Assembly (NCBI GenBank): GCA_964570585.1
Contig: CAZMYR010000003.1
Location: forward strand, 23,030-87,029
Origin: G020354945 sp964570585
Lineage (GTDB): Bacteria; Omnitrophota; Gorgyraeia; JABMRG01; JAFGKX01
Length of the DNA stretch: 64,000 bases
Direction of reading: 5' to 3'
The notes under the pieces are model-generated. The model saw only the letters and a list, made by a program, of their open reading frames with translations. It was not told where the DNA came from and did no database searches. Made by a program: the position numbers and the translations under genes. How positions within the stretch are numbered: position 1 is the stretch's first letter; each line of letters starts with the position of its first letter. Of the stretch, positions 1 to 7,881 are shown one piece after another.

Positions 1-1166
1 GGGTTGCCCATTCTGCCTTTAAAATTTCTATTCGCTGTAGATATTACAACCTCACCATCGGAAGGAACACCATCGTGAGTGCCTACGCAGGGCCCGCATC
101 CCGGGGTAACTACACTACCTCCGGCTTCAATAAATGTCCGGATAATCCCTTTTTTCATAGCCTCCAGATAAATCTGTTTTGATGCAGGCGCTATAACCAA
201 TCTTACATTATCAGCTATTAGATTGCCTTTAAGTATTTTAGAGGCTATCATGAGATCTTCTAATCTTCCGTTAGTACATGTTCCGATAAAGGCTAAATTT
301 ACCGGTTTTCCTTCAACGTCTTTAACATTGGATACATTATCGACTGTATGGGGTTTAGATATCTTCGGAGTAAATTTGCTGACATCATATCTTTTTACGC
401 TAATATAATCGGCATCTTTATCCGGATAGACTTTCCTTTTAATCTTTTTGCCTGTTTTCTTAAGCCAGCTAACCACTTTTTCGTCAGGATACATAATGCC
501 ACATTTGGCTCCCATTTCAACAGCCATGTTTGAAATAGTGAAGCGCGCATCAACAGTTAAAGCTTCTATTGCCTTACCTGTAAATTCAATTGAATTATAG
601 GTACAGCCATCAGCGCCTAAATCCCCTATAATATGCAAAATTATATCCTTTGAATAAACACCCTTTGGCAATTTGCCATCTATTATTACCTTGATAGTCT
701 CTGGAACTTTAAACCAGTTTTTACCGCTGGCTAATGTTATAGCTAAATCTGTAGAACCGAAACCTGTCGCCAATGCCCCTAATGCGCCGTAAGTACAGGT
801 ATGAGAATCTGCCCCTACTACTAAATCACCTGGGAGCACATTTCCGGATTCTAATATTACCTGGTGGCATACACCACAGCCTATATCATATAAGCGCAGC
901 TTATTTCGAGCAGCAAATTTCCGCATTTTGGCATGCACTGCCGAAACCCCTATATTGGGTGAAGGGGCGCTGTGGTCGATGACCATACAAAATCTTTTTC
1001 TTGCTGTTAACTTTTTTGCTCCCAGTTTATGCAAAGCATCTATGATAAGAGCGCTGGTCCCATCCTGACCAAAACAAAAATCCACCTTGGATAAGGCATA
1101 ATCACCCGCCTTTAAGTCTCTGCGCGAATGTTCGCTTAATATCTTTTCCGCTACTGTCTTGCTCAT
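1..1166 (-). CDS. leuC: 3-isopropylmalate dehydratase large subunit / aconitase family, truncated by window edge
   Basis: The frame is open from the ATG at 1166 to the window edge, giving 388 complete codons; the C-terminus lies outside. The family isomerises 2- to 3-isopropylmalate (leucine pathway) or homologous tricarboxylates using a [4Fe-4S] cluster. The three cluster cysteines are visible: Cys297 in GTCTNGR, and Cys357 and Cys360 in PGCGPC. The N-terminal VIDHSAPSPN block and a GADSHTCTYGA block are also typical. The length fits the roughly 420-residue LeuC/HacA branch rather than full-length aconitase. It follows rplQ in the same direction after 88 bp, so it may be cotranscribed or have its own promoter; I see no consensus promoter. 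Substrate (isopropylmalate or homoaconitate/citramalate-type) cannot be decided without the small subunit. Confidence 0.85.
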   Translation of the reverse strand, partial: MSKTVAEKILSEHSRRDLKAGDYALSKVDFCFGQDGTSALIIDALHKLGAKKLTARKRFCMVIDHSAPSPNIGVSAVHAKMRKFAARNKLRLYDIGCGVCHQVILESGNVLPGDLVVGADSHTCTYGALGALATGFGSTDLAITLASGKNWFKVPETIKVIIDGKLPKGVYSKDIILHIIGDLGADGCTYNSIEFTGKAIEALTVDARFTISNMAVEMGAKCGIMYPDEKVVSWLKKTGKKIKRKVYPDKDADYISVKRYDVSKFTPKISKPHTVDNVSNVKDVEGKPVNLAFIGTCTNGRLEDLMIASKILKGNLIADNVRLVIAPASKQIYLEAMKKGIIRTFIEAGGSVVTPGCGPCVGTHDGVPSDGEVVISTANRNFKGRMGN

Positions 1167-1254
1167 TTCTGATACACGTTCCTAATAAAAAGGAGGTTTG
1201 ACCCTTTTATATCAGGACCCCACCCCCTTTAATACGACCCCTTACACAAAAGGG

Positions 1255-1878
1255 CTAATCTTTTTTTCTTTTGAATATTCCTTTTATTCGGTTAAACCAC
1301 CCTTTTTTCTTTTCAGGTTTAGGTTTTACTTTTTCAGCTTCTGAGGGTTCTTCCTTAGCTTTTGGAGGTTTCTCTTTAGGCTTAGCTTTTAACTTCTCAG
1401 GTGCCGGCTTCTCTTTTATTTCTTCAATTGGTTTTGGTTTTTCCCTGGGCGCCTCTACAACTTTCTTCGGGGCTTCTTTGGCTTTGGCCTTTACCTTCTT
1501 CTTCGGCTTTGGCTCCTCTTTTAGTTTTTCTACTAACTCAAGTATGGCCATTTGGGTGCCATCGCCATGACGACTATTTAACTGAATAATTCTAGTATAT
1601 CCACCATTTCTGTCTTTGAATAAAGGAGCTATATCTTTTACTAAGCGTGACACTAAAGACCTATCCTGTAACATATCAAAAGCCGCTCTCCTTGCTTGTA
1701 GTGTCTCTTTCTTGCCCAATGATATTAGCTTATCTAAAAGCCTGGACGCCTCCTTGGCTTTAGGTAATGTTGTTTTGATCCTCGAATATATAAGAGCGTT
1801 CCTCGCTAAGGACCGCATTAATTCCTTGCGAGCTGATTTATTTCTCCCAAAACGTTTATTTAATTTGCCGTGTCTCAT
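1255..1878 (-). CDS. rplQ: 50S ribosomal protein L17 with long charged C-terminal tail
   Basis: Residues 1-115 match L17, starting MRHGKLNKRFGRNKSARK, with the conserved RNGGYTRI and NSRHGDG blocks. L17 binds 23S rRNA near the exit tunnel. A tail of about 90 residues rich in Lys, Pro, Glu and Ala follows, of the kind seen as low-complexity extensions on other ribosomal proteins here (S11, L22, L7/L12). The start ATG overlaps the rpoA stop by 4 bp, so translation is probably coupled. It is the last gene of the alpha block. Identification is firm; the role of the tail is unknown. Confidence 0.95.
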   Translation of the reverse strand: MRHGKLNKRFGRNKSARKELMRSLARNALIYSRIKTTLPKAKEASRLLDKLISLGKKETLQARRAAFDMLQDRSLVSRLVKDIAPLFKDRNGGYTRIIQLNSRHGDGTQMAILELVEKLKEEPKPKKKVKAKAKEAPKKVVEAPREKPKPIEEIKEKPAPEKLKAKPKEKPPKAKEEPSEAEKVKPKPEKKKGWFNRIKGIFKRKKD

Positions 1879-2849
1879 TTTTTCTTTTTGATTTTCATTC
1901 CAAGTGAAATGCCCATATTATCCAAAATGCCAATAATTTCATTCAAAGACTTTTTGCCAAAGTTTCTATATTTTAGCATTTCACTTTCGGTCTTGCCCAC
2001 TAAATCGCCTATAGCCTTTATCTTGGCCTTTTCTAAACAATTGCCGCTTCTTACTGAAAGTTCAAGTTCGGTAACCGGGATTTTAAGTTTCCCCTGAAGC
2101 TCTTCATCTTCCTCCGGCTCCTCAGTAATCTCTAAGTCTTCCGGAAGTTTGCCGAAATTGACAAAAATATCAAGATGTCTTTGCAAGACATTGGATGCAT
2201 AGAGCAAAGCTTCTTTAGGGCTCACCGCTCCGTTAGTGCATATTTCTAATATAAGTTTATCATAATCTGTAATCTGGCCTACCCTGGTATCTCCAACATT
2301 GAAATTCACTTTAGTAACGGGGCTAAAAATAGAATCTATAGCAATGACTCCTATTGGGGCGCTTTCTTTTTTGTTTTTTTCCGCCGGAACATATCCACGG
2401 CCTTTGCCCAAACCCATTTCTACATTAAATTTAATATTTCTTGTCAATGTAGCTATATGTAAATCCTTGTTTATGATATCCACTGTTTCATCAGCAATTA
2501 TATCTTTAGCTGTGACCTTGCCTTTTCGTTGAACTTTTATATATAATGGTTTTGGTTTAAGGGCATGGCTTCTTATCACAACTTTCTTAATATTAAGTAT
2601 AATTTCAGGCACATCCTCAATCACTCCGTCTATAGCAGAAAATTCATGCTGAATCCCTTCGAATCTTACATTAGTTACTGCGCTACCTTCGACTGAAGAT
2701 ATAAGTGCCCTCCGTAAAGAATTTCCCAGAGTTATTCCATAACCTCTTTCGAACGGTTCTGCTATAAATTTACCGTAAGTATCTGTCAGGGTAGATTCAT
2801 CACATTCGAGAGTTTTGGGCATTTCAAATTCTTTCCAAGCTATTCCCAT
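1875..2849 (-). CDS. rpoA: DNA-directed RNA polymerase alpha subunit
   Basis: 324 residues, the usual length. The N-terminal dimerisation domain carries ERGYGITLGNSLRRALISS; the C-terminal domain (from about residue 245) has the helix-hairpin-helix element that contacts UP elements and activators. The start ATG at 2849 has GGAGG 9 nt upstream. That Shine-Dalgarno sequence is the 3' edge of a palindromic element filling the whole gap to rpsD. An internal Met10 could also serve, but the SD position favours 2849. The stop overlaps rplQ. Confidence 0.97.
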   Translation of the reverse strand: MGIAWKEFEMPKTLECDESTLTDTYGKFIAEPFERGYGITLGNSLRRALISSVEGSAVTNVRFEGIQHEFSAIDGVIEDVPEIILNIKKVVIRSHALKPKPLYIKVQRKGKVTAKDIIADETVDIINKDLHIATLTRNIKFNVEMGLGKGRGYVPAEKNKKESAPIGVIAIDSIFSPVTKVNFNVGDTRVGQITDYDKLILEICTNGAVSPKEALLYASNVLQRHLDIFVNFGKLPEDLEITEEPEEDEELQGKLKIPVTELELSVRSGNCLEKAKIKAIGDLVGKTESEMLKYRNFGKKSLNEIIGILDNMGISLGMKIKKKK

Positions 2850-2858
2850 CTCTTTTTA

Positions 2859-2923
2859 CCTCCAATTTTTGCAAAGCAAAAATTGTCCCAAACAGTGCGA
2901 CGAAAAGGAGCACTGGAGGAACA
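2859..2923 (-). repeat. two-hairpin intercistronic element, copy 1 (rpsD-rpoA)
   Basis: On the minus strand this 64-nt unit holds hairpin 1 (CAGTGC/GCACTG around a TCCTTTTCGTC loop) and hairpin 2 (CAATTTTTGC/GCAAAAATTG), and ends in GGAGG, the rpoA Shine-Dalgarno. A CCTCC near its 5' end can pair either with GGGAC in the middle or with the 3' GGAGG. It runs from next to the rpsD stop to the rpoA SD. A second copy precedes rpsE (8921-8985), with stems changed on both sides but still paired. Confidence 0.8.
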
Positions 2924-2925
2924 AT

Positions 2926-3552
2926 TTACTTCGAATATAATTCTACAATAAGCTGGACCTGAATCGGAAAACCAACATCTTCTTTTTTAGGAAGCCTCTC
3001 AATTTTAGCCGTTAAAAGTTTTTCATCTACATTTATCCAACCGGGTACGCCTCTTTCTTTTAAGTCTTGCATTCTTTCGGATACAAGCTTAAATTGGTCC
3101 TTCTTGGCATTTACCTTTATAGTATCTCCTTTGCCAACTAAGTAAGATGGCCGGTCTACCTTTTTTTCATTAACCATAATAAAACCGTGGGTAACCATTT
3201 GCCTTGCCTGAGACCTGGAAGGAGCAAAACAGCACCTAAAGGCTACATTGTCTAACCGCCGTTCTAAAAATTGCAGAAGGGCCTCACCGGTGACGTCCCG
3301 TGACCTCTCTGCTTTTTTAAAATAATTTCTGAATTGTTTCTCTAGCACTCCGTATATTGTCTTGGCTTTCTGCTTTTCTCTAAGCTGTAAACCAAAATCG
3401 GAAAGCTTTCTTCTCCGTTGACCATGTACGCCGGGTTTATAACTGCGCCTATCTAAGGCGCACTTCTCAGTTACGCAACGATTACCTTTAAGAAAAAGTT
3501 TTACGCCTTCCCTTCTGCACAACCTGCACGATGCTCCTATATACTTTGCCAT
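2926..3552 (-). CDS. rpsD: 30S ribosomal protein S4 (zinc-binding form)
   Basis: 208 residues from the ATG at 3552, which has GGAGG one base beyond it in ATCCTCC orientation; a longer in-frame extension to 3612 is translated spacer repeat and is rejected. N-terminal cysteines in CRLC and the later C-x4-C form the zinc knuckle of the C+ S4 type. An S4 RNA-binding domain follows (LERRLDNVAFR to about residue 160). S4 nucleates 30S assembly and in many bacteria represses the alpha operon. It sits between rpsK and rpoA as expected. Confidence 0.96.
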   Translation of the reverse strand: MAKYIGASCRLCRREGVKLFLKGNRCVTEKCALDRRSYKPGVHGQRRRKLSDFGLQLREKQKAKTIYGVLEKQFRNYFKKAERSRDVTGEALLQFLERRLDNVAFRCCFAPSRSQARQMVTHGFIMVNEKKVDRPSYLVGKGDTIKVNAKKDQFKLVSERMQDLKERGVPGWINVDEKLLTAKIERLPKKEDVGFPIQVQLIVELYSK

Positions 3553-3630
3553 TATCCTCCTAGTTTTGCTTGCGTTTATTGGGTTTGTAGGGTTTATAGG
3601 GTTATAACTCAATAAACTCTATAAACTCAA
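3553..3630 (-). repeat. word-repeat spacer between rpsK and rpsD
   Basis: The gap consists of short degenerate repeats of a TTTATTGGG / GGTTTATAGG type facing AATAAACTC / TATAAACTC words. It matches the style of other tandem-word spacers in this window. Apart from the rpsD Shine-Dalgarno at its left edge no other signal is seen. Confidence 0.5.
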
Positions 3631-4095
3631 CTATACTCTCCTTCGCTTCGGGGCTCTACATCCATTATGTGGTATAGGCGTAATATCTTTAATGGTACTT
3701 ATCTGTAATCCAGCCGCCTGCATTGCCCGTATTGCTGATTCTCTGCCTGCCCCCGGTCCCTTTACGCAAATCTCTACCTTTTTTAGTCCTAACCCTTTTG
3801 CTTTTTCAGCAGCTGCACTTGCAGCTCTTTGAGCAGCGAACGGTGTAGATTTTTTCGAACCTTTAAAACCGATGTTGCCGCTGGAACACCAACAAATTGT
3901 ATTGCCATTTTTATCTGTTACAGTAATAATTGTATTGTTAAAGGTCGCTAAGATATATACTATACCATCATGGATGAAAACTTTTTGTTTCGACTTTTTC
4001 TTTTCAGGTTTTGGTTCTTGTTTTGGTTCTTGTTTTGGTTCTTGTTTTGGTTCTTGTTTTGGTTCTTGTTTTGGTTTCTCTTCAGCTTTTACCAT
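3631..4095 (-). CDS. rpsK: 30S ribosomal protein S11 with KQEP-repeat N-terminal extension
   Basis: The conserved S11 core starts near residue 40 (VFIHDGIVYILATFNNTI) and ends with the usual HNGCRAPKRRRV. S11 lines the mRNA exit channel of the 30S platform. The N-terminal 38 residues are an extension containing five exact KQEP repeats encoded by a 12-bp tandem repeat. The start ATG at 4095 has a purine-rich AAGGAAGGG 12-17 nt upstream. The gap from rpsM is 8 bp. A shorter start inside the repeat has no ATG, so the extension is probably translated. Confidence 0.95.
   Translation of the reverse strand: MVKAEEKPKQEPKQEPKQEPKQEPKQEPKPEKKKSKQKVFIHDGIVYILATFNNTIITVTDKNGNTICWCSSGNIGFKGSKKSTPFAAQRAASAAAEKAKGLGLKKVEICVKGPGAGRESAIRAMQAAGLQISTIKDITPIPHNGCRAPKRRRV
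4013..4072. repeat. five tandem 12-bp repeats inside rpsK
   Basis: Plus-strand unit GGTTCTTGTTTT repeated five times without a change, encoding KQEP on the minus strand. Exact repetition suggests recent slippage expansion, so copy number may vary between strains. Confidence 0.9.
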
Positions 4096-4103
4096 TTCTA
4101 TAA

Positions 4104-4502
4104 TTACCCTTCCTTTCTGATTTTCTGTTGTTTTTCTCTTTTTGCAACGCCAACTGTCTTTCTCGGGCCTTTCCGGGTGCGTGCATTTGTATTTGTTCGT
4201 TGCCCTCTTACTGGCAAACCCCTTCTATGGCGCAATCCTCTATAAGTTCCTATGTCTATTAGCCTATTTATGTTCCCTGTAACCTCTCTTCTTAAATCGC
4301 CTTCTATCTTATAATTTTTTGTAATAAACCTAGAAATTTTTGCTACATCTTCTCCGGTAAGGTCCTTAGCCCTCATATCGGGATTTATGCCATTAGCTTT
4401 TAATATTTTATTTGAAACAGTTCTGCCAATCCCGTGAATATAAGTAAGTGCGATCTCTACCCTCTTCCCTTTTGGTATATCAACACCGCAAACTCTCGGC
4501 AT
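4104..4502 (-). CDS. rpsM: 30S ribosomal protein S13
   Basis: 132 residues with the S13 N-terminal helix-two-turn-helix (MPRVCGVDIPKGKRV, YIHGIG) and the basic C-terminal tail RGLPVRGQRTNTNARTRKG that reaches the decoding site. GGGAG lies 7 nt before the ATG. S13 contacts L5 and the P-site tRNA. First gene of the alpha block after rpmJ; normal length and order. Confidence 0.97.
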   Translation of the reverse strand: MPRVCGVDIPKGKRVEIALTYIHGIGRTVSNKILKANGINPDMRAKDLTGEDVAKISRFITKNYKIEGDLRREVTGNINRLIDIGTYRGLRHRRGLPVRGQRTNTNARTRKGPRKTVGVAKREKQQKIRKEG

Positions 4503-4524
4503 CTTTTACTCCCGTCTTTTAATG

Positions 4525-4618
4525 GTTAGTTGTAAGTTATAAGTCGTAAGTTATAAGTTTTTTTCGGCCTTCAATTCGAATTTTAGCTTAAAACTTAAAA
4601 CTTAAAACTTAAAACTTT
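4525..4618. repeat. tandem-word hairpin between rpmJ and rpsM
   Basis: Left side repeats AAGTTATAAGT-like words, right side repeats AACTTAAAACTT-like words, so the two halves can pair around a CGGCCTTCAATTCG centre. No coding potential is seen. Confidence 0.6.
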
Positions 4619-4620
4619 TG

Positions 4621-4734
4621 TTATCCCTGTCTCTGTTTATGCTTCGGATTCCTGCATATAACTCTAACTACACCTTTGCGTTTTATAATCTTACATGAAG
4701 AACAAATTTTTTTAACCGATGCTCTAACCTTCAT
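4621..4734 (-). CDS. rpmJ: 50S ribosomal protein L36
   Basis: 37-residue gene, MKVRASVKKICSSCK start and HKQRQG end, matching L36. Cys11, Cys14, Cys27 and His32 form the zinc-binding C3H set. The start is 2 nt after the infA stop; GAGAGAGAT in the infA 3' end is the only SD-like sequence. The infA-rpmJ-rpsM-rpsK order is the standard bacterial arrangement. Confidence 0.95.
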   Translation of the reverse strand: MKVRASVKKICSSCKIIKRKGVVRVICRNPKHKQRQG

Positions 4735-4736
4735 TT

Positions 4737-4952
4737 TTATCTCTCTCGATAAATAATCCGTCCCTTGGTAAGGTCATACGGTGAAAGTTCTAATTTTACT
4801 TTGTCCCCTGGTACTATTCTTATAAAATACATTCTCATCTTACCTGCAACATGTGCCAGGACCCTGTGTCCATTATCCAATTCTACTCTAAACATTGCGT
4901 TTGGCAATGCTTCTATAATCGTGCCTTCTGTTTGAATTGCCTCTTCTTTCAT
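4737..4952 (-). CDS. infA: translation initiation factor IF-1
   Basis: 71 residues, a single S1-like OB fold (GTIIEALPNAMFRVELDNGH, then KMRMYFIRIVPGDKVKLELSPYDLTKGRI). IF-1 occupies the A site of the 30S during initiation. No strong SD is visible; the 49-nt gap from map contains GAGTTCATAGTTCATAG-type word repeats. Confidence 0.96.
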   Translation of the reverse strand: MKEEAIQTEGTIIEALPNAMFRVELDNGHRVLAHVAGKMRMYFIRIVPGDKVKLELSPYDLTKGRIIYRER

Positions 4953-5001
4953 TTTGAGTTATGGGTTATGAGTTCATAGTTCATAGACTACGAACTACGA
5001 A

Positions 5002-5751
5002 CTAATTAAATTCCGTCAATATCCTGGGCCCCTCCTCTGTAACAGCAACAGTATGCTCAAAATGCGCTGAAAGTTTTCTATCAGCCGTAACAGCTGTCCA
5101 GCCGTCTTTAAGTATATCCACTTTATAAGTTCCTATATTAATCATCGGCTCTATTGCCAATACCATCCCGGGTTTTAGCGCCGGGCCCATATGTGGTTGT
5201 CCAAAATTCGGTATTTGCGGATCCTCATGCAGGTTTGAACCTATACCGTGGCCAACAAATTCTCTTACGACGGAAAAAGCATTTAATTCTGCTTCGTCTT
5301 GAACAGCACACGATATATCAGAAAGTCTGTTATCAACGGTTGCCATTGCAATAGCTTTATAGAGGGCTCCTTTGGTCACATCCAGTAATCTTTTAGCCTC
5401 AGGAGAAATTTCTCCAACACCTACAGTTATTGCGGCGTCTCCATAAAACCCATCCAGTTCAACCCCGGCATCAATGCTTATTATGTCGGCTTCTTTTAAT
5501 CTTCGTGTACCCGGTATACCATGTACTATTTCTTCATTTATCGAAGTGCATATATTTTTAGGGAATCCCCTATAACCATTAAAGGCGCACCTGCCTCCTA
5601 GTTTACTGATCAGTTCGGCTGCTCTTTTGTCCAGTTGTTCAGTAGTTACTCCCGGCGCTATCATGTCAGTGAGCATGGCTAATGTTTTCGCTACAATAAT
5701 CCCCGCCTTATGCATCTTTTCTATTTCATCTTTTGATTTATAATGTATCAA
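5002..5751 (-). CDS. map: type I methionine aminopeptidase
   Basis: 249 residues. Removes the N-terminal Met from nascent proteins. The dinuclear metal ligands are visible: Asp in SIDAGVELDGF, Asp in GFYGDAAITVG, His in FVGHGIGSNLHEDP, Glu in LAIEPMI and Glu in HFEHTVAVTE. The start is a TTG at 5751 directly after the adk stop, with GAGGGA about 9 nt upstream inside adk. It follows adk without a gap, as in classic spc operons. Confidence 0.96.
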   Translation of the reverse strand: MIHYKSKDEIEKMHKAGIIVAKTLAMLTDMIAPGVTTEQLDKRAAELISKLGGRCAFNGYRGFPKNICTSINEEIVHGIPGTRRLKEADIISIDAGVELDGFYGDAAITVGVGEISPEAKRLLDVTKGALYKAIAMATVDNRLSDISCAVQDEAELNAFSVVREFVGHGIGSNLHEDPQIPNFGQPHMGPALKPGMVLAIEPMINIGTYKVDILKDGWTAVTADRKLSAHFEHTVAVTEEGPRILTEFN

Positions 5752-6411
5752 TTATATCAGTCCCTCTTGGTTAAAGAGCTCGTGAAGAATCTTGTATAAC
5801 TTATCTACTTCTAAATCTCCTGAAACAGTATGCAAAAACCCCTTATTTTTATAATAATCTATTAATCCTGCTGTTTGCTGATTATACACTTTTATTCTTT
5901 TTAAAACCGTTTCTTTCTTATCGTCGTTGCGCTGGATAAGTCTCCCTCCGCATATATCGCATATCCCCTCTTTTTTAGGTAGTATATTCTTTATATGATA
6001 ATTAGCACCGCATTTTTCGCAAATCAGGCGGCCTGTTAACCGGTCTATTATAACCTGTTCTGATGTCTGCATATAAACAACTATATCTAACGGAATTTTA
6101 TTAATTGCTAAAAATTCATCGAGCGAAGTAGCTTGAGCTTTTGTTCTCGGGTAGCCATCGAGTATAAACCTGTTCTGAATACTTTTATCCTTTAGCTTCT
6201 CTATCACAATTTGATTTACTATTTCATCCGGCACTAATTGTCCCCGCTGCATATATCCAGTTAATCTTTGTCCAATTTCATCTGACCTTTTAGCAGACTC
6301 TCTAAATATATCTCCTGTTGAAAGATGAACTAGATTTAATTTTTGAGAAAGAACCTTCGCCTGCGTTCCCTTACCAGCTCCTGGAGGCCCCAACAATATT
6401 AATCTCACCAC
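5752..6411 (-). CDS. adk: adenylate kinase, zinc-lid type
   Basis: 219 residues. Interconverts ATP + AMP and 2 ADP. P-loop GPPGAGKG at residues 8-15, the AMP-binding LSTGDIFR block, and a long LID with four cysteines (131, 134, 151, 154) that bind structural zinc, as in Gram-positive-type enzymes. The start is GTG at 6411 or the adjacent GTG at 6408; AAGG lies about 5 nt upstream. Between secY and map. Confidence 0.96.
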   Translation of the reverse strand: MVRLILLGPPGAGKGTQAKVLSQKLNLVHLSTGDIFRESAKRSDEIGQRLTGYMQRGQLVPDEIVNQIVIEKLKDKSIQNRFILDGYPRTKAQATSLDEFLAINKIPLDIVVYMQTSEQVIIDRLTGRLICEKCGANYHIKNILPKKEGICDICGGRLIQRNDDKKETVLKRIKVYNQQTAGLIDYYKNKGFLHTVSGDLEVDKLYKILHELFNQEGLI

Positions 6412-6431
6412 TTTAACCTTTATTCTTGTTG

Positions 6432-7781
6432 CTAGCGTCTCGACCTCAATTTACCTTTCCTCAAGAATCCTTCATAATGTCTCATTAAAAGCTGGGATTC
6501 GATCTGTTTCATTGTATCTAACATAACCCCAACTGTAATTAATAAGGCTGTTCCGCCGAAGAAACTGGCTATTAAAAAGGGTATGTTTAGCCATCTTGAT
6601 ATTATTCTTGGAAATACAGCTATCAAAGCCAAAAATATAGCTCCAGGCAATGTAACTCTTGTCAATATTCTATCAAAATAACTTGCCGTAGGTTTACCCG
6701 GCCTTATGCCCGGGATAAATCCTCCGTACTTTTTCATATTATCAGCCACATCTACAGGATTAAATGTAATTGCGGTATAAAAATAACAGAAAAATACTAT
6801 CAAACCGGAATACATTGTAAAATAAAGTATGTTTCCTCTCATCAGCGCATTAGCCATCTTCTGGAATGTAGGATTAGGAAAAAAACCAGCAATTGTTGCC
6901 GGAAAAAGTAATAAAGATTGCGCGAATATAATCGGTATAACCCCGGCGTGATTTACCCTGAAAGGAATATATGTGCTTTGGCCGCCGTAAACCTTTCTGC
7001 CAATTATTCTCTTGGCATATTGCACCGGTATTCTGCGCTGTCCCTGGGTAATTATAACTACTGCGACAATAACCCCAACCATAATAATTACCATTGCTAT
7101 CAACGTAAGCACATCTATCTGCCTTCTGGCTGGCGCAAAAGGCGATACCAACAAAAATAGTTGATTTGTCGCTGTAGGCAATCGGGATATTATACTAGCC
7201 GTAATAATAAGCGACATTCCATTACCAATACCATATTCAGTTATCTGCTCGCCTAACCACATTATAAAGGCAGTGCCGCTGGCTAAGGTTAAAACTGTTA
7301 ATAATCTAAAGCCCCAGCCCGGAAATTGAACTATCTGGACACCTTGAAAATGGGCCGGGTTTTCCAACCATAGACTAATGAAAGTAGCTTGTATTACAGC
7401 CAGAACTACCGTGCCATATCTGGTATATTGGGTAATCTTTCTTCTGCCTTCTTCCCCACCTTCTTTGGCTAATCGCTCAAGCTGCGGTATAACTGTAGTG
7501 AGAAGCTGCATAATGATGGAGCTGGATATATACGGCATAATACCTAAAGCGAATATGGTCATATTCCGCATAGCTCCACCACTAAACAGATTCATAATGC
7601 CAAAAAGTGTGCCGCCGGTTGTCCTGGCTATATTATCAAAGAACTGCGCTAATGCTGCCCCATCTATACCGGGAGTAGGGACAAAACAGCCTATTCTATA
7701 GACAGCTACCAACCCCAAGGTAAGAAATATTTTCTTTCTTAGATCCGGGACTTTTAATATATTAGCTAAAGCTGCTAACAT
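6432..7781 (-). CDS. secY: preprotein translocase subunit SecY
   Basis: 449 residues with about ten membrane segments. The N-terminal block VPDLRKKIFLTLGLVAVYRIGCFVPTPGID and the plug/lateral-gate regions are typical, as is the C-terminal GGTALLITVGVMLDTMKQIESQL. It forms the protein-conducting channel with SecE (32471-32656) and cooperates with SecDF/YajC, both also here. The leader directly before the ATG is the edge of an 89-bp palindrome, and only AAAAAAAG separates them, so no SD is seen. Confidence 0.97.
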   Translation of the reverse strand: MLAALANILKVPDLRKKIFLTLGLVAVYRIGCFVPTPGIDGAALAQFFDNIARTTGGTLFGIMNLFSGGAMRNMTIFALGIMPYISSSIIMQLLTTVIPQLERLAKEGGEEGRRKITQYTRYGTVVLAVIQATFISLWLENPAHFQGVQIVQFPGWGFRLLTVLTLASGTAFIMWLGEQITEYGIGNGMSLIITASIISRLPTATNQLFLLVSPFAPARRQIDVLTLIAMVIIMVGVIVAVVIITQGQRRIPVQYAKRIIGRKVYGGQSTYIPFRVNHAGVIPIIFAQSLLLFPATIAGFFPNPTFQKMANALMRGNILYFTMYSGLIVFFCYFYTAITFNPVDVADNMKKYGGFIPGIRPGKPTASYFDRILTRVTLPGAIFLALIAVFPRIISRWLNIPFLIASFFGGTALLITVGVMLDTMKQIESQLLMRHYEGFLRKGKLRSRR

Positions 7782-7789
7782 CTTTTTTT

Positions 7790-7878
7790 AGTACCGTTTA
7801 CGGTTTCAAAGGGGTAAGTGTCCCCTAATTCATTCTTTGCTGGGGGGCATTTACCTCTTTGAAACTGTAAACGGTACT
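7790..7878 (-). repeat. core-conserved palindromic element, copy at rplO-secY
   Basis: The outer arms AGTACCGTTTAC... and its complement pair over about 28 bp with two G-U-type differences. Read on the minus strand the interior carries TCAAAGAGGTAAATG and GGGGACACTTACCCC, the same core found at 37127-37201 and 53575-53719 with different outer stems. It fills almost the whole gap between rplO and secY. Confidence 0.8.
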
Positions 7879-7881
7879 TTC

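Noticed and set aside
3553..3612. Longer S4 start at 3612
   Set aside because: Extension is repeat sequence; the ATG at 3552 has a strong GGAGG.
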